A stretch of DNA of 33,590 bases from an uncultured Bacteroidales bacterium (GTDB lineage: Bacteria > Bacteroidota > Bacteroidia > Bacteroidales > UBA932). Positions 8,845 to 16,447 of the stretch are shown here, one piece after another. Below the pieces are notes generated by a model. The model had not been told where the DNA came from, did not search any database, and worked only from the letters and a program-made list of their open reading frames with translations. Location of the stretch: NCBI GenBank assembly GCA_905235445.1, contig CAJOLJ010000040.1:1-33590 (forward strand), written 5' to 3'. The translations under genes and the position numbers were made by a program. How positions within the stretch are numbered: position 1 is the stretch's first letter; the number at the start of each line of letters is the position of its first letter.

Positions 8845-9459
8845 TCAGGATTTCTTGTCGGTGCCACTAGGACGGTTGGCCCTATTTCCCGGTACGGGTC
8901 CCTGGGGCCTGTTCCCGTTCCTGTTACCCGCTCCCATCTGGACGTGAGGAAGGGCGCGGCCTCTTTCCGAGAGCCTGCTGCCGTCCATCCTTTCCATGGA
9001 GTACATCTTGCGTATCTGGGCCTGGGTGAGGACTTTCGAGAACTTTGCGTAATAATCCTTGCGGATGCGCAGTGTCTCCTCGGACCTCTTGAATGAGTTC
9101 TCGATGTCCTGCTTGATTTCATCCTCGGAAGGGATTGCATCGTTGCCCTTGACTACGGGAGGGAACTTTGTGGCCACTTCGCGGAGGTCCTTGCTGTACT
9201 GGACATAGATGGGGATGAACTTCTGGGCCGTATCGGAGTCGAGTACCAGGCCCTTTGCCATGCGCTGTGCCCTCTGCTCGAGCCTCTGCTCGGGGGTGAG
9301 GTTCTGACGGGGGGTGCGGGTGTTCTCCCGGCCCTCCTTCTTCTCGGTAGCGGAGGGAGAGTTCTGTTTGGTGTCCTTGTTCTGGGCGAGAAGGCCCTGG
9401 GGAAGAAGCAGTGCGCCTGAAAGAAGCACTGAAAGAATGATGCCAAGTGTCTTTTTCAT
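8845..9459 (-). CDS. Spy/CpxP-like exported protein
   Basis: A 204-residue protein with a Sec signal peptide (MKKTLGIILSVLL..., likely cut after LLAQ near residue 25) and a highly charged, helical mature part. Seen: an LTPEQRLEQRAQRMAKGL segment, like the LTxEQ repeats of Spy/CpxP-like periplasmic proteins, a central helical region with RIRKDYYAKFSKVLTQAQIRKMY, and a Gly/Asn/Arg-rich tail. Spy-type proteins act as ATP-independent periplasmic chaperones. In Bacteroidota such genes often follow sigma/anti-sigma pairs, which is the context here: it starts 67 bases after the anti-sigma candidate. It may be the effector or stress sensor of that cluster. ATG 9459 is chosen for the signal peptide; the frame runs upstream to 9597 without a plausible start. 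Confidence 0.72.
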   Translation of the reverse strand: MKKTLGIILSVLLSGALLLPQGLLAQNKDTKQNSPSATEKKEGRENTRTPRQNLTPEQRLEQRAQRMAKGLVLDSDTAQKFIPIYVQYSKDLREVATKFPPVVKGNDAIPSEDEIKQDIENSFKRSEETLRIRKDYYAKFSKVLTQAQIRKMYSMERMDGSRLSERGRALPHVQMGAGNRNGNRPQGPVPGNRANRPSGTDKKS

Positions 9460-9526
9460 GTCTGTCTGTATTAAGTTGATTTTGTCGTAAGTTAATGTCG
9501 TTGTTTCCTGTTCGCCGTGCTGCGTG

Positions 9527-9910
9527 TCAGTCCTGAAGGAAGATGTCGCTTTCGTACAGGGCCAGGAGAAGCTCCATTTCCTGCCGCTCCATTTCAAGGT
9601 CCTGCTCGCTTAGGCTCTCATCCTCAGCAGTCCCGTAGGAGGATGTGTACACCGAACCGTAGAACTCCTCGGGGACGATGTCCCGGGATGAGCCTCCCCG
9701 GGTGGATGGAAGCAGAAGCAGGAGTGCGAGAGCTGCTGCTACGGCCCCGATGCCTCCCCCCAGGATCCAGGAAAGGCGCTGTGAGCGGGTGTGCCTCTCC
9801 TTTTTGTCCTCCTCCTCACGGATGAGTGCGAGGGTCCTTTCCTGCATGTCCTCGAAAAAAGAGTCCGGGACCGTGAAAGGTGCTTTCCTGTCTTTGTTTT
9901 CAGTCTCCAT
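9527..9910 (-). CDS. Single-pass anti-sigma factor candidate
   Basis: A 127-residue protein. The N-terminal cytosolic part of about 46 residues begins with PFTVPDSFFEDMQERTLALI, the xVPxxFF-type motif common in Bacteroidota proteins encoded just after ECF sigma genes. One transmembrane helix covers about residues 47-66. The last 60 residues are acidic and presumably periplasmic. There is no HxxxCxxC zinc motif, in fact no Cys at all, so it is not a ZAS-type anti-sigma factor. Its ATG overlaps the end of the sigma gene by 11 bases, suggesting translational coupling. The inferred role is to hold the sigma factor at the membrane until a signal, perhaps cleavage by the PrsW-like protease encoded upstream, releases it. 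Confidence 0.6.
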   Translation of the reverse strand: METENKDRKAPFTVPDSFFEDMQERTLALIREEEDKKERHTRSQRLSWILGGGIGAVAAALALLLLLPSTRGGSSRDIVPEEFYGSVYTSSYGTAEDESLSEQDLEMERQEMELLLALYESDIFLQD

Positions 9911-10473
9911 ATACTGTCCTCCCTATCATTTGGGTTATCTTTTCCTTTGCCTTGTGGTAGCTTACCTTCAGCGAGCCTACGCTCGATCCGGTTATTTGTG
10001 CGATGTCCTCGTAACTCATTTCCTCCCAGTACCGGAGATTGAATACCGTCCTCTGGATGGAGGGGAGGGAGAGTACCGCCTTGCCCAGTTCTATCTCGGC
10101 GACTTTGCCGTAGTCAATGTACGGTCCGCTGAACAGTTCGGGCGGGGGCGAGGGGACGTCATCTTCCGGGGTGTCGCCCACCGAGCTTACCTCGAAAAGG
10201 CTTCGGCGGTATTTCCGGCTTAGGTGGCGGGACACTTCGTTCGTGGCAATCCGGTAAATCCAGCATTTCACTGAGGATGGGTCCTTGACGCTGTCAATTG
10301 ACCTGTAGGCCCTAGTCAATTGACCTGTAGGCCCTAAGCAGGGTCTCCTGCAGGATGTCCTCCGTGTCCTCGTGACTCACTGCGTACCTTCTGATATAGT
10401 AGTACAGGGGACGGGCCCAGGTCCTGTAGACCTCGGTATAGAGGGATTCGCGATCTTGTCTTCCTGTACTCAT
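9900..10473 (-). pseudogene. ECF sigma factor gene split by 22-bp duplication
   Basis: RNA polymerase sigma-70 factor of the extracytoplasmic-function type, out of frame in this copy. The 5' fragment (start ATG 10473, or GTG 10509) encodes region 2 up to EDILQETLLRAYRSID and ends at a TAG at 10312-10314. The 3' fragment runs to 9900 and carries the rest of region 2 (SVKDPSSVKCWIYRIATNEVSRH) and region 4 with its helix-turn-helix (RYWEEMSYEDIAQITGSSVGSLKVSYHKAKE). The break is an exact 22-bp tandem repeat at 10293-10336. Deleting one copy joins the fragments as ...RAYRSIDSVKDPS... and gives an uninterrupted 183-residue protein. A TTG at 10319-10317 overlaps the TAG region and could allow weak restart, but the product would lack most of region 2. 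No other damage is seen, so the event looks recent, reversible or artefactual. Confidence 0.9.
10293..10336. repeat. 22-bp perfect tandem duplication
   Basis: Copy 1 is 10293-10314 and copy 2 is 10315-10336, identical and directly abutting. Each unit consists of the palindrome GTCAATTGAC, then CTG, then the odd palindrome TAGGCCCTA. As 22 is not a multiple of 3, the extra copy shifts the sigma-factor frame by one base. Direct repeats of this length can gain or lose a copy by replication slippage. Confidence 0.97.
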
Positions 10474-10633
10474 GTCCTTGACTTTGGCCCCTTTCCGGGG
10501 TGCGTTCACTATATAAGACCCGCCCCGAAGCGGAAAGTTAATCCGCCCCGGGGCAAAAAATGTTCTTTTTTCGGCTTGCTTCCAGAAGGCCGCTTTGCGC
10601 TCTTACCCCGAGGGTGCGGGGTGGGAGGGCAGT

Positions 10634-11518
10634 TTACCTCTCACTGCGATGGTAGTTGCCGTCCTTGTCCACGTAATAGGAAGGACCGTTGGAAGAGGTG
10701 CTGCCGTAGTCCGTCCTTGGGTTTTCGGAGGGAGTGTAGGGACCGTCGATGCCGAAGTCCAAAGGGGTGGTGGGAGGAAAGACGGTGGGATCGGAATCAT
10801 CCTCACCGCCTGGAAGGGGTTCGGAGTTCTTGCTGGCCTCCTCGAGGACTTTCTTCCTGGTGGCCTTGAAAAGGAAGAAACAGAATACGAGAAGGAGGAT
10901 GGCTGCAATTCCGGAGAGGAGGACGTTTATGCCGGTAGCGAAAGCGATGGTATCATAGATTCCATGAAGAAGGATAGGATAGAGCAGCATCTTCCACTTT
11001 GCGCCGTGTCCCTCCATGGAGTTCTTCCCGTAGAAGTGGTTGAGCGAATAGTAGTAGCCCATGACAACGGCGAATGCCAGGTGGCCGGGAACCGCGAGAA
11101 AGGCCCTCGATATGCTCACCGTAATCCAGTCCACGCCGGAACCCAGCACATACAGGAGGTTCTCGAAGGAAGCGAACCCAAGGCCTATGGAAGCACCGTA
11201 CACTATCCCGTCATACCTTTCATCGAATTCCTTCATATTGCGAAGTAGCAGCCACAGCATCAGCAGCTTGGCGCATTCCTCGGGGATTGCGGCACCGAAG
11301 AAGGAGACGTTCAGGCACTGGGCGAATGTCGTTGGATTGTCCGTGAAAAAGCCCAGGAACTGCAGGGGGCCGCTAATGAGCGTGGAGACGAAGGTCGCTA
11401 TGCCACCGAAGAGGAAGCCCTTGAGTATGAGCTTCGGGGGCTCTGGTTTGGAATCCTTGCTGTAGATGTACACCATCAGGAGGATGGCCGGGAGGAGCGC
11501 TGCGAGAAGAATCACCAT
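10634..11518 (-). CDS. PrsW-family intramembrane protease
   Basis: Polytopic membrane protein of 294 residues with about seven hydrophobic segments up to residue 225 and a polar, Pro/Asp-rich C-terminal tail. Seen: EExxK in PEECAKLL (Glu80, Glu81, Lys84), FASFENLLYV, PGHLAFAVVMGYYYS and LLHGIYDT, which are the conserved blocks of the PrsW/CAAX-protease-like glutamic/metal membrane proteases. In Bacillus subtilis PrsW makes the first cut in anti-sigma factor RsiW. Here the gene is directly upstream of and on the same strand as a sigma/anti-sigma pair, 160 bases before the sigma start, so a similar role is an attractive inference. Many PrsW homologues stand alone, so the link is not proven. ATG 11518 is the first start of the frame; no signal peptide is needed because the first helix is an anchor. 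Confidence 0.82.
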   Translation of the reverse strand: MVILLAALLPAILLMVYIYSKDSKPEPPKLILKGFLFGGIATFVSTLISGPLQFLGFFTDNPTTFAQCLNVSFFGAAIPEECAKLLMLWLLLRNMKEFDERYDGIVYGASIGLGFASFENLLYVLGSGVDWITVSISRAFLAVPGHLAFAVVMGYYYSLNHFYGKNSMEGHGAKWKMLLYPILLHGIYDTIAFATGINVLLSGIAAILLLVFCFFLFKATRKKVLEEASKNSEPLPGGEDDSDPTVFPPTTPLDFGIDGPYTPSENPRTDYGSTSSNGPSYYVDKDGNYHRSER

Positions 11519-11642
11519 TTCAGGGAATGTTCAAAGTGTGCATGTATCGTTGATTGTCGGGGAAGCGGTAAATATGTTTCCACGCCCGGGCGTAAAAGAC
11601 TCCTTTCTAAGTCCCCTTCACTGCGCGTGCCCCTCCCCACTG

Positions 11643-11650
11643 CAAATATA
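11643..11650 (-). promoter_or_regulatory. -7 box upstream of prsW-like gene
   Basis: The minus strand reads TATATTTG, an exact TAnnTTTG match, 125 bases before the ATG at 11518. No -33 element is evident. It would give a leader of about 115 bases. Confidence 0.38.
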
Positions 11651-11698
11651 CAAATTCCCGCGGCCATTTTCTTTGCGCCAAGGGGATTTTTGCCCTGG

Positions 11699-11726
11699 TT
11701 GGTTCTCCCACCGATGGATAATTTCC
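11699..11726 (+). promoter_or_regulatory. Possible promoter of PLD-like gene
   Basis: TTG at 11699-11701 and TAATTTCC at 11719-11726 approximate the -33/-7 pair, with a 17-base gap. TATCTTCG at 11737-11744 is a second near match but leaves almost no leader before the ATG at 11752. Confidence 0.33.
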
Positions 11727-11751
11727 CGGAAAGCGTTATCTTCGCCGTATC

Positions 11752-12255
11752 ATGATACAGTACATAGCGGATGAAGAACATTTCAGGAAGGTAGTCCAGA
11801 GAGCCCCCCTGGTAAGAAGCTCCCTCTGGATAGGCACGGCCGATATCAAGGACCTCTACGTTGAGGGGAAGCCTTTTCTCGGGGTCCTGTCCGACCTTGT
11901 CAGCGGGGGCAGGGAAGTTCGCCTGATACACGCAAAGGAGCCCGGGCCCAACTTCAGGGAGGACTTCGACCGCTATCCCGCTCTTTTCACGGGAATGGAG
12001 AGGGTGCTGTGTCCGAGAGTCCATTTCAAGATAATCATCTTCGACCTGAAGACTGCCTACATAGGCTCGGCCAACCTGACGGGAGCGGGCCTCGGAATGA
12101 AAAGCTCCCGCACCCGCAACTTCGAGGCCGGGATCCTTACGGATGAACCAGAGCTCGTTGATGCCGCCATCGAGCATTTCGACTCTGTCTGGGCCGGTTT
12201 CAAATGCAGGGACTGCGCCAGGAAAGAGTATTGTCCCGATCCGATCCTGAGGTAG
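11752..12255 (+). CDS. Phospholipase D-like single-HKD protein
   Basis: A 167-residue protein with one PLD-type catalytic motif: HFKIIIFD (His91, Lys93, Asp98; HxKxxxxD), followed by TAYIGSANLTGAG and FEAGILTDEPELV, the usual sequence after the HKD core. Two HKD halves form a PLD active site, so this one-motif protein would have to dimerise, as Nuc-type nucleases do. A Cys-rich tail CRDCARKEYC may bind a metal. There is no signal peptide, so it is probably cytosolic. Related short proteins are annotated as phospholipase D-domain or nuclease proteins; the substrate is not known. It is divergent from the PrsW-like gene and 67 bases before the next exported protein. Confidence 0.78.
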   Translation: MIQYIADEEHFRKVVQRAPLVRSSLWIGTADIKDLYVEGKPFLGVLSDLVSGGREVRLIHAKEPGPNFREDFDRYPALFTGMERVLCPRVHFKIIIFDLKTAYIGSANLTGAGLGMKSSRTRNFEAGILTDEPELVDAAIEHFDSVWAGFKCRDCARKEYCPDPILR

Positions 12256-12322
12256 GGTCCGGGAGTCCATGAACTTTCAACAATCTTTACCCCAAACGAA
12301 CCACATAACCTGCCACTTCATT

Positions 12323-13540
12323 ATGACCGGACAGAACCGAACGCTTAAATTGACCCTCTTCCTCTTTGCCGCCCTATCCTTTTTTGCGCAGCCCGGCGCT
12401 ACAGCGCAGGACAACGGAGTAGAGATAATCAGGGACGGCACCTCCATCACCGGAACCACCCCCGCCGTATTCAATGACGATTTGATTTTGAAGTGCTTCC
12501 ACGCTGTGTTTGTCGACAGGGCGCAGAATGAACTTATCTTCATCCTGAAGCTTTCCGGAAGGGCCTGTGACGATGCGGTGCGCCTTGCCGGAAGCTCCAA
12601 GGGGTCAACCGCAGGCGTACTTTTTTTTGAAAGCGGGAATTCCTTCCCCGCAAAGGTCGTGGTCCTTGACGAGACCCCCGATTGGATGGGGGAGAACGGA
12701 CTGGTGGAGATGAGGCTGGCCTATTCGCCATTCTCGCTTCTTTCCGACAGGGGGGAAGAAGCGGACTATGTGAAGGAAGCCACAGCTAACATGATTTATT
12801 CCAATCTCGTTTCCATCAAGATAGGGGACGGGACCATCCCCTTCGCAAGTGAAGGTTTCAGGACGGCGGAACAGTTCACCGCCATCTGGAAGGAACTACA
12901 GAGCGTAGGCGCTCTCTCCGCCCCTCAGACCACCTCTTCATCCCTCCAGCGGCACGAGTGGGTGGACCTCGGGCTCAGCGTAAAATGGGCCACATGCAAT
13001 CTGGGCGCATCTTCCCCCGGCGACTATGGAGAGTACTTCTCATGGGGAGAATTGTCCCCCAAGACGGACTACTCCTGGCAGATGTACCGCTTCTGGAGCG
13101 GCGGGAGCGGTGAAGACGACCTGCGCTTTTCAAAATACAACGCTTCCCCCGCCCATGGCGCGGTGGACAACAAAACGAGACTCGAAGATTCTGACGACAC
13201 GGCACGGAGCATGTGGGACGGACAGTGGAGGATCCCGACCCGCAGTGAATGGGTCGAGCTTTTTAACGGATGCACCTGGACGTGGACTTCCCGGGACGGC
13301 AATAGCGGTTACCTCCTTACGAGCAAGAAAAACGGGAAGAGCATTTTCCTTCCTGCCGCGGGGAGTTATTTCATGTCTTCGCTTTCCCAGGTGGACAGTG
13401 TGGGCCAGTACTGGTCATCGGACCTTGACGGCTTGGGCCGTTCTTACTACGGGGAGGGCATCGGATTCGATTCCGACAATAAATATTTGTACGCCGCCTT
13501 CCGCGCACAGGGGCTATCCATCCGCCCTGTGACTAATTAG
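12323..13540 (+). CDS. Exported protein with FISUMP-like C-terminal domain
   Basis: A 405-residue secreted protein. The ATG at 12323 is chosen because it gives a clean signal peptide ending GATAQ near residue 29; the frame also contains an ATG at 12269. Residues 30-210 are unrecognised. The last 190 residues match the Bacteroidales pattern EWVDLGLSVKWATCNLGAS...DYGEYFSWGE...RIPTRSEWVELF...KNGKSIFLPAAGSY...YWSSD...LSIRPV, which belongs to the Fibrobacter succinogenes major paralogous (FISUMP) domain. That domain is found on many exported or surface proteins with no established biochemical role. It precedes the GH92 gene by 87 bases on the same strand and may be co-expressed. Confidence 0.72.
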   Translation: MTGQNRTLKLTLFLFAALSFFAQPGATAQDNGVEIIRDGTSITGTTPAVFNDDLILKCFHAVFVDRAQNELIFILKLSGRACDDAVRLAGSSKGSTAGVLFFESGNSFPAKVVVLDETPDWMGENGLVEMRLAYSPFSLLSDRGEEADYVKEATANMIYSNLVSIKIGDGTIPFASEGFRTAEQFTAIWKELQSVGALSAPQTTSSSLQRHEWVDLGLSVKWATCNLGASSPGDYGEYFSWGELSPKTDYSWQMYRFWSGGSGEDDLRFSKYNASPAHGAVDNKTRLEDSDDTARSMWDGQWRIPTRSEWVELFNGCTWTWTSRDGNSGYLLTSKKNGKSIFLPAAGSYFMSSLSQVDSVGQYWSSDLDGLGRSYYGEGIGFDSDNKYLYAAFRAQGLSIRPVTN

Positions 13541-13627
13541 AGGGGCCCCCAGGGTGCCACAACTATTATTCTTCCCATGTCCCAATTTCGTACCTTTCTC
13601 GCTTCCAAGTCCTTAACTATAGCCCCT

Positions 13628-16051
13628 ATGATGAAAAGCCCTTCTTTCAGTCCGCTTGCCGCAGCCATTGCATGTATGGCCCTGACAACAGCTTTTGCCG
13701 CAGTGGGCATTTCCCCCCTCGGAGCGCAGACTCCCCGAAGCTACGTGGACCCTTTCATAGGAACTGACGGTATGGGACACACCTTCCCCGGGGCCTGCAT
13801 CCCTTTCGGGGAGGTCCAGCTGAGCCCCGATACCGATACGATCCCGCACAATGTGGCGGGCAGGTACCAGGGTGAGGTGTATTCGCTTTGCTCGGGTTAC
13901 CGTTACTGCGACAGGACGATAGTCGGGTTCTCGCACACCCACCTAAGCGGAACTGGGCATTCCGACCTAGGGGACATCTTGCTGATGCCGACAACCGGGC
14001 CGCTAAAGCTCAGCCCAGGCACCGCCTCGAATCCCTCATCGGGGTACAGGTCCGCTTTTTCCCACAGTACCGAGAGCGCATCCCCGGGCAGGTACTCTGT
14101 CACACTGGACGACTACTCGGTCAAGGTGGAACTCACTTCGACCTCCCGGGTGGGGCTTCACCGCTATACTTTCCCCGCCAGGACCCCCTCGGGGGATCAC
14201 CGGGAGGATACAAGGCATCTCATACTCGATCTCGATCACGGCATCTACAACTACGAAGGGAAAGTCCTGTGGTCCTCGGTGCGGGTGGAGAACGACACCC
14301 TCATAACGGGGTGGAGGCTTACGGACGGATGGGCACGGGAGAACTTCACCTACTTCGCCATATCTCTCTCGCATCCGATTTCCGTGTACGGGTTCACCCT
14401 CAAGGGGCCCAGCCCGTACAACGGGTTCTGGAGAAAAATGGATACCCACCACTCCTTTCCTCAGATGGCGGGAAGAGGCATTACCTGTTGGTTCGATTTC
14501 GACTGGGAGAAGGGCAGGGGAGAGAGTGACCAATTGGAAGTGAGGGTGGCCCTTAGCGGCACCTCTGCCGCCGGGGCGCTTCGTAACCTAAGAGCCGAGG
14601 CCGGGGGACGCTCTTTCGATGAGCTCTGTGGCGAAGCCCAGGAAATCTGGGACAAGTACCTTTCCGCCTTTGAAATCCAGGCTGATGAAAGCGGGAAGAA
14701 GATGTTCTACACCTCCCTTTACCACACCCTCATAAACCCCTCCCTGTACTGCGACAGCGACGCTCGTTACAGGGGCCTTGACGGGGAAATCCACTTTGCG
14801 GAGGATTTCAACAACTACACTGTCTTCTCCCTGTGGGACACCTACAGGGCGGAGCATCCGCTCCTGACCCTCCTCGCCCCGGACAAGGCCAGGGATATGG
14901 CCATGTCGATGCTCGCCCACTGCGCCCAGAGTCCCCACCACCTGCTTCCCATATGGAGCCTCCAGGCAAACGAGGGCTGGTGCATGAGCGGCTATCACAG
15001 CGTGTCGGTACTCTCCGATGCGCTTTCCAAGGGCCTTGACCTCCCTGCCGAAGAGGTCCTTTCAGCCATGCTGTCCACTTCCACGGTACCTTACCTGGAC
15101 GGGCTCGACTCCTACATGAAAATGGGCTACGTCCCCTTGGAGAGGTCCTCGGTAGGGGCGTCCAACACCCTGGAGTACAGTTACGACGACTGGACCATCT
15201 ACCGCACCGCGAAACTCCTTGGGCGTGAGGACGTCGCTGCAGTGTACAGGGAAAGGGCGCAGAACTGGAGGAACCTCTACCCGAAGGGGAGCCCCTTCGC
15301 CGTCCCCAGGGACTCCCGGGGAGAGTTCAAGACCCCCTTCGACTCCCGCCAGACTTGGGGTGAGGGGTTCATAGAAGGTAACTCGTACAATTTCTCTTTC
15401 CATGTCCCCCATGACGTGGAGGGGCTCATCGATGTCATGGGAGGGGAGCCGCGCTTCCTCTCCATCCTCGATACTCTCTTCACCGAGACTCTCGACCCGA
15501 AGTACTATGAACTCAACGAGGACATAACTGAGGACTGTCTGATGGGAGGATACGTGCATGGGAACGAGCCGTCTCACCACATCCCGTATCTGTACGCCTG
15601 GACAAGCGAGCCGTTCCGCTCCCAGAGCCTCCTGCGCCATATCATGTCCCGCTTCTACCGTCCCGAGGTCAGGGGACTCGGTGGCAACGACGACTGCGGC
15701 CAGATGTCCGCCTGGTACATTTTCACTGCAATGGGGTTCTACCCGGTCTGTCCCGGCAGCGGACAGTACGTGCTCGGGGCGCCTTATTTCGGGAAAGTGA
15801 CCCTTCACCTGCCATCCGGGGTGGACTTCACCGTCAGGGCCGAGGGGGTGAGCGACAGGAACTGCTATGTCTCCCGTGTGCTTCTCAACGGAAAGCCATA
15901 CACCAAGAGGTACATTACCCATAGCGACATACTATCCGGCGGGGAACTTACCTTTGTCATGAAATCCACCCATCCAAGAAAAAGCCCTCCTTCCCCGCAG
16001 GACCTTCCTTACTCCCTTAGCCGGGAGATGGCTTCCGGGAATGCACAATAA
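13628..16051 (+). CDS. GH92 alpha-mannosidase
   Basis: Exported glycoside hydrolase of family 92, about 807 residues, a calcium-dependent exo-acting alpha-mannosidase that removes mannose from N-glycans or yeast mannan. Seen: a signal peptide (MMKSPSFSPLAAAIACMAL... ending near GAQ), the N-terminal family block YVDPFIGTDGMGHTFPGACIPFG, HTHLSGTGHSD, and FSLWDTYRAEHPLLTLL. The likely acid catalyst is Glu583 in EGNSYNFSF. GNEPSHHIPYLY (Glu647, His650, His651) is the substrate-binding stretch, and GGNDDCGQMSAWY (Asp688/689) carries the catalytic-base and calcium-site acids. Linkage preference cannot be read safely. ATG 13628 (or the adjacent 13631) is preferred over ATG 13577 because it begins a normal signal peptide. 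It is likely periplasmic or surface. Confidence 0.93.
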   Translation: MMKSPSFSPLAAAIACMALTTAFAAVGISPLGAQTPRSYVDPFIGTDGMGHTFPGACIPFGEVQLSPDTDTIPHNVAGRYQGEVYSLCSGYRYCDRTIVGFSHTHLSGTGHSDLGDILLMPTTGPLKLSPGTASNPSSGYRSAFSHSTESASPGRYSVTLDDYSVKVELTSTSRVGLHRYTFPARTPSGDHREDTRHLILDLDHGIYNYEGKVLWSSVRVENDTLITGWRLTDGWARENFTYFAISLSHPISVYGFTLKGPSPYNGFWRKMDTHHSFPQMAGRGITCWFDFDWEKGRGESDQLEVRVALSGTSAAGALRNLRAEAGGRSFDELCGEAQEIWDKYLSAFEIQADESGKKMFYTSLYHTLINPSLYCDSDARYRGLDGEIHFAEDFNNYTVFSLWDTYRAEHPLLTLLAPDKARDMAMSMLAHCAQSPHHLLPIWSLQANEGWCMSGYHSVSVLSDALSKGLDLPAEEVLSAMLSTSTVPYLDGLDSYMKMGYVPLERSSVGASNTLEYSYDDWTIYRTAKLLGREDVAAVYRERAQNWRNLYPKGSPFAVPRDSRGEFKTPFDSRQTWGEGFIEGNSYNFSFHVPHDVEGLIDVMGGEPRFLSILDTLFTETLDPKYYELNEDITEDCLMGGYVHGNEPSHHIPYLYAWTSEPFRSQSLLRHIMSRFYRPEVRGLGGNDDCGQMSAWYIFTAMGFYPVCPGSGQYVLGAPYFGKVTLHLPSGVDFTVRAEGVSDRNCYVSRVLLNGKPYTKRYITHSDILSGGELTFVMKSTHPRKSPPSPQDLPYSLSREMASGNAQ

Positions 16052-16074
16052 TGGCTATCGGACAGCCGGAACGC

Positions 16075-16102
16075 TACAGTACTGTACCCCTGGGGCGCCC
16101 CA
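16075..16102. other. Two adjacent 12-bp palindromes
   Basis: TACAGTACTGTA (16075-16086) and TGGGGCGCCCCA (16091-16102) are both perfect palindromes, 4 bases apart, just downstream of the GH92 stop. They could be protein-binding sites or part of transcript termination. Neither is followed by a T tract. Confidence 0.4.
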
Positions 16103-16138
16103 TCTTCCAAAATGCGGAAAAACCGCTGCCCCAAAGCA

Positions 16139-16168
16139 TTTGGAAAAGCCAAAAAAGTACTATCTTTG
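16139..16168 (+). promoter_or_regulatory. Promoter of tRNA-Ser
   Basis: TTTG at 16139-16142 and TATCTTTG at 16161-16168, with an 18-base spacer, match the Bacteroidales consensus exactly. The tRNA begins 12 bases after the -7 box. Confidence 0.78.
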
Positions 16169-16179
16169 CAATCCCTTCC

Positions 16180-16267
16180 GGAAAGGTGCTCGAGTGGTTG
16201 AAGAGGCCGGTCTCGAAAACCGGTAGTCGAGTATTTCGGCTCAAGGGTTCGAATCCCTTCCTTTCCG
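16180..16267 (+). tRNA. tRNA-Ser (anticodon CGA)
   Basis: An 88-base class II tRNA. The acceptor stem GGAAAGG (16180-16186) pairs with CCTTTCC (16260-16266) and the discriminator is G. The anticodon arm is CCGGT-CTCGAAA-ACCGG with anticodon CGA, reading UCG serine codons. A long variable arm (GTCGAGTATTTCGGC) is typical of tRNA-Ser, and the T arm is AGGG-TTCGAAT-CCCT. The 3' CCA is not encoded, as GCAA follows the stem. Confidence 0.95.
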
Positions 16268-16390
16268 CAAGTATTTCTTTATTGAGTTTTATCTAGTCCG
16301 GTTTTTTCCATGGCAGCTTTTCCGGATGGTGGTAAGACTCTTTTTTCGTGTCTTGCGGGAAGGCTGTTACAGTGAATCTCCCCCACTCAG

Positions 16391-16421
16391 TTTGAGAAAG
16401 GAAAGGTTTTTTCTAAATTTG
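16391..16421 (+). promoter_or_regulatory. Consensus promoter of alpha/beta-hydrolase gene
   Basis: TTTG at 16391-16394, a 19-base spacer, and TAAATTTG at 16414-16421 form a textbook Bacteroidales promoter. Transcription would begin near 16428, so the ATG at 16448 gets a leader of about 20 bases, whereas the ATG at 16430 would be almost leaderless. Confidence 0.8.
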
Positions 16422-16447
16422 ACCCCTGTATGCAAGGACCACATTAC

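Noticed and set aside
10293..10336. Direct repeats as a CRISPR array or attachment site
   Set aside because: Only two copies, no spacers, located within a coding sequence; no cas or integrase gene nearby.
11512..12270. 252-codon minus-strand open frame over the PLD-like gene
   Set aside because: The plus-strand frame has an intact HKD motif; the minus-strand frame shows no family pattern and overlaps the PrsW start region.
15062..15922. 286-codon minus-strand open frame inside the GH92 gene
   Set aside because: Fully contained in a well-supported GH92 coding region; composition is that of a shadow frame.
16180..16267. tRNA-Ser as an integration site of a mobile element
   Set aside because: No integrase and no repeat of the tRNA 3' end was noticed elsewhere in the window.
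16270..16390. Possible small gene or RNA between tRNA-Ser and the alpha/beta-hydrolase promoter
   Set aside because: No open frame with a start and family pattern, and only a weak AAGAC/GTCTT stem was seen.
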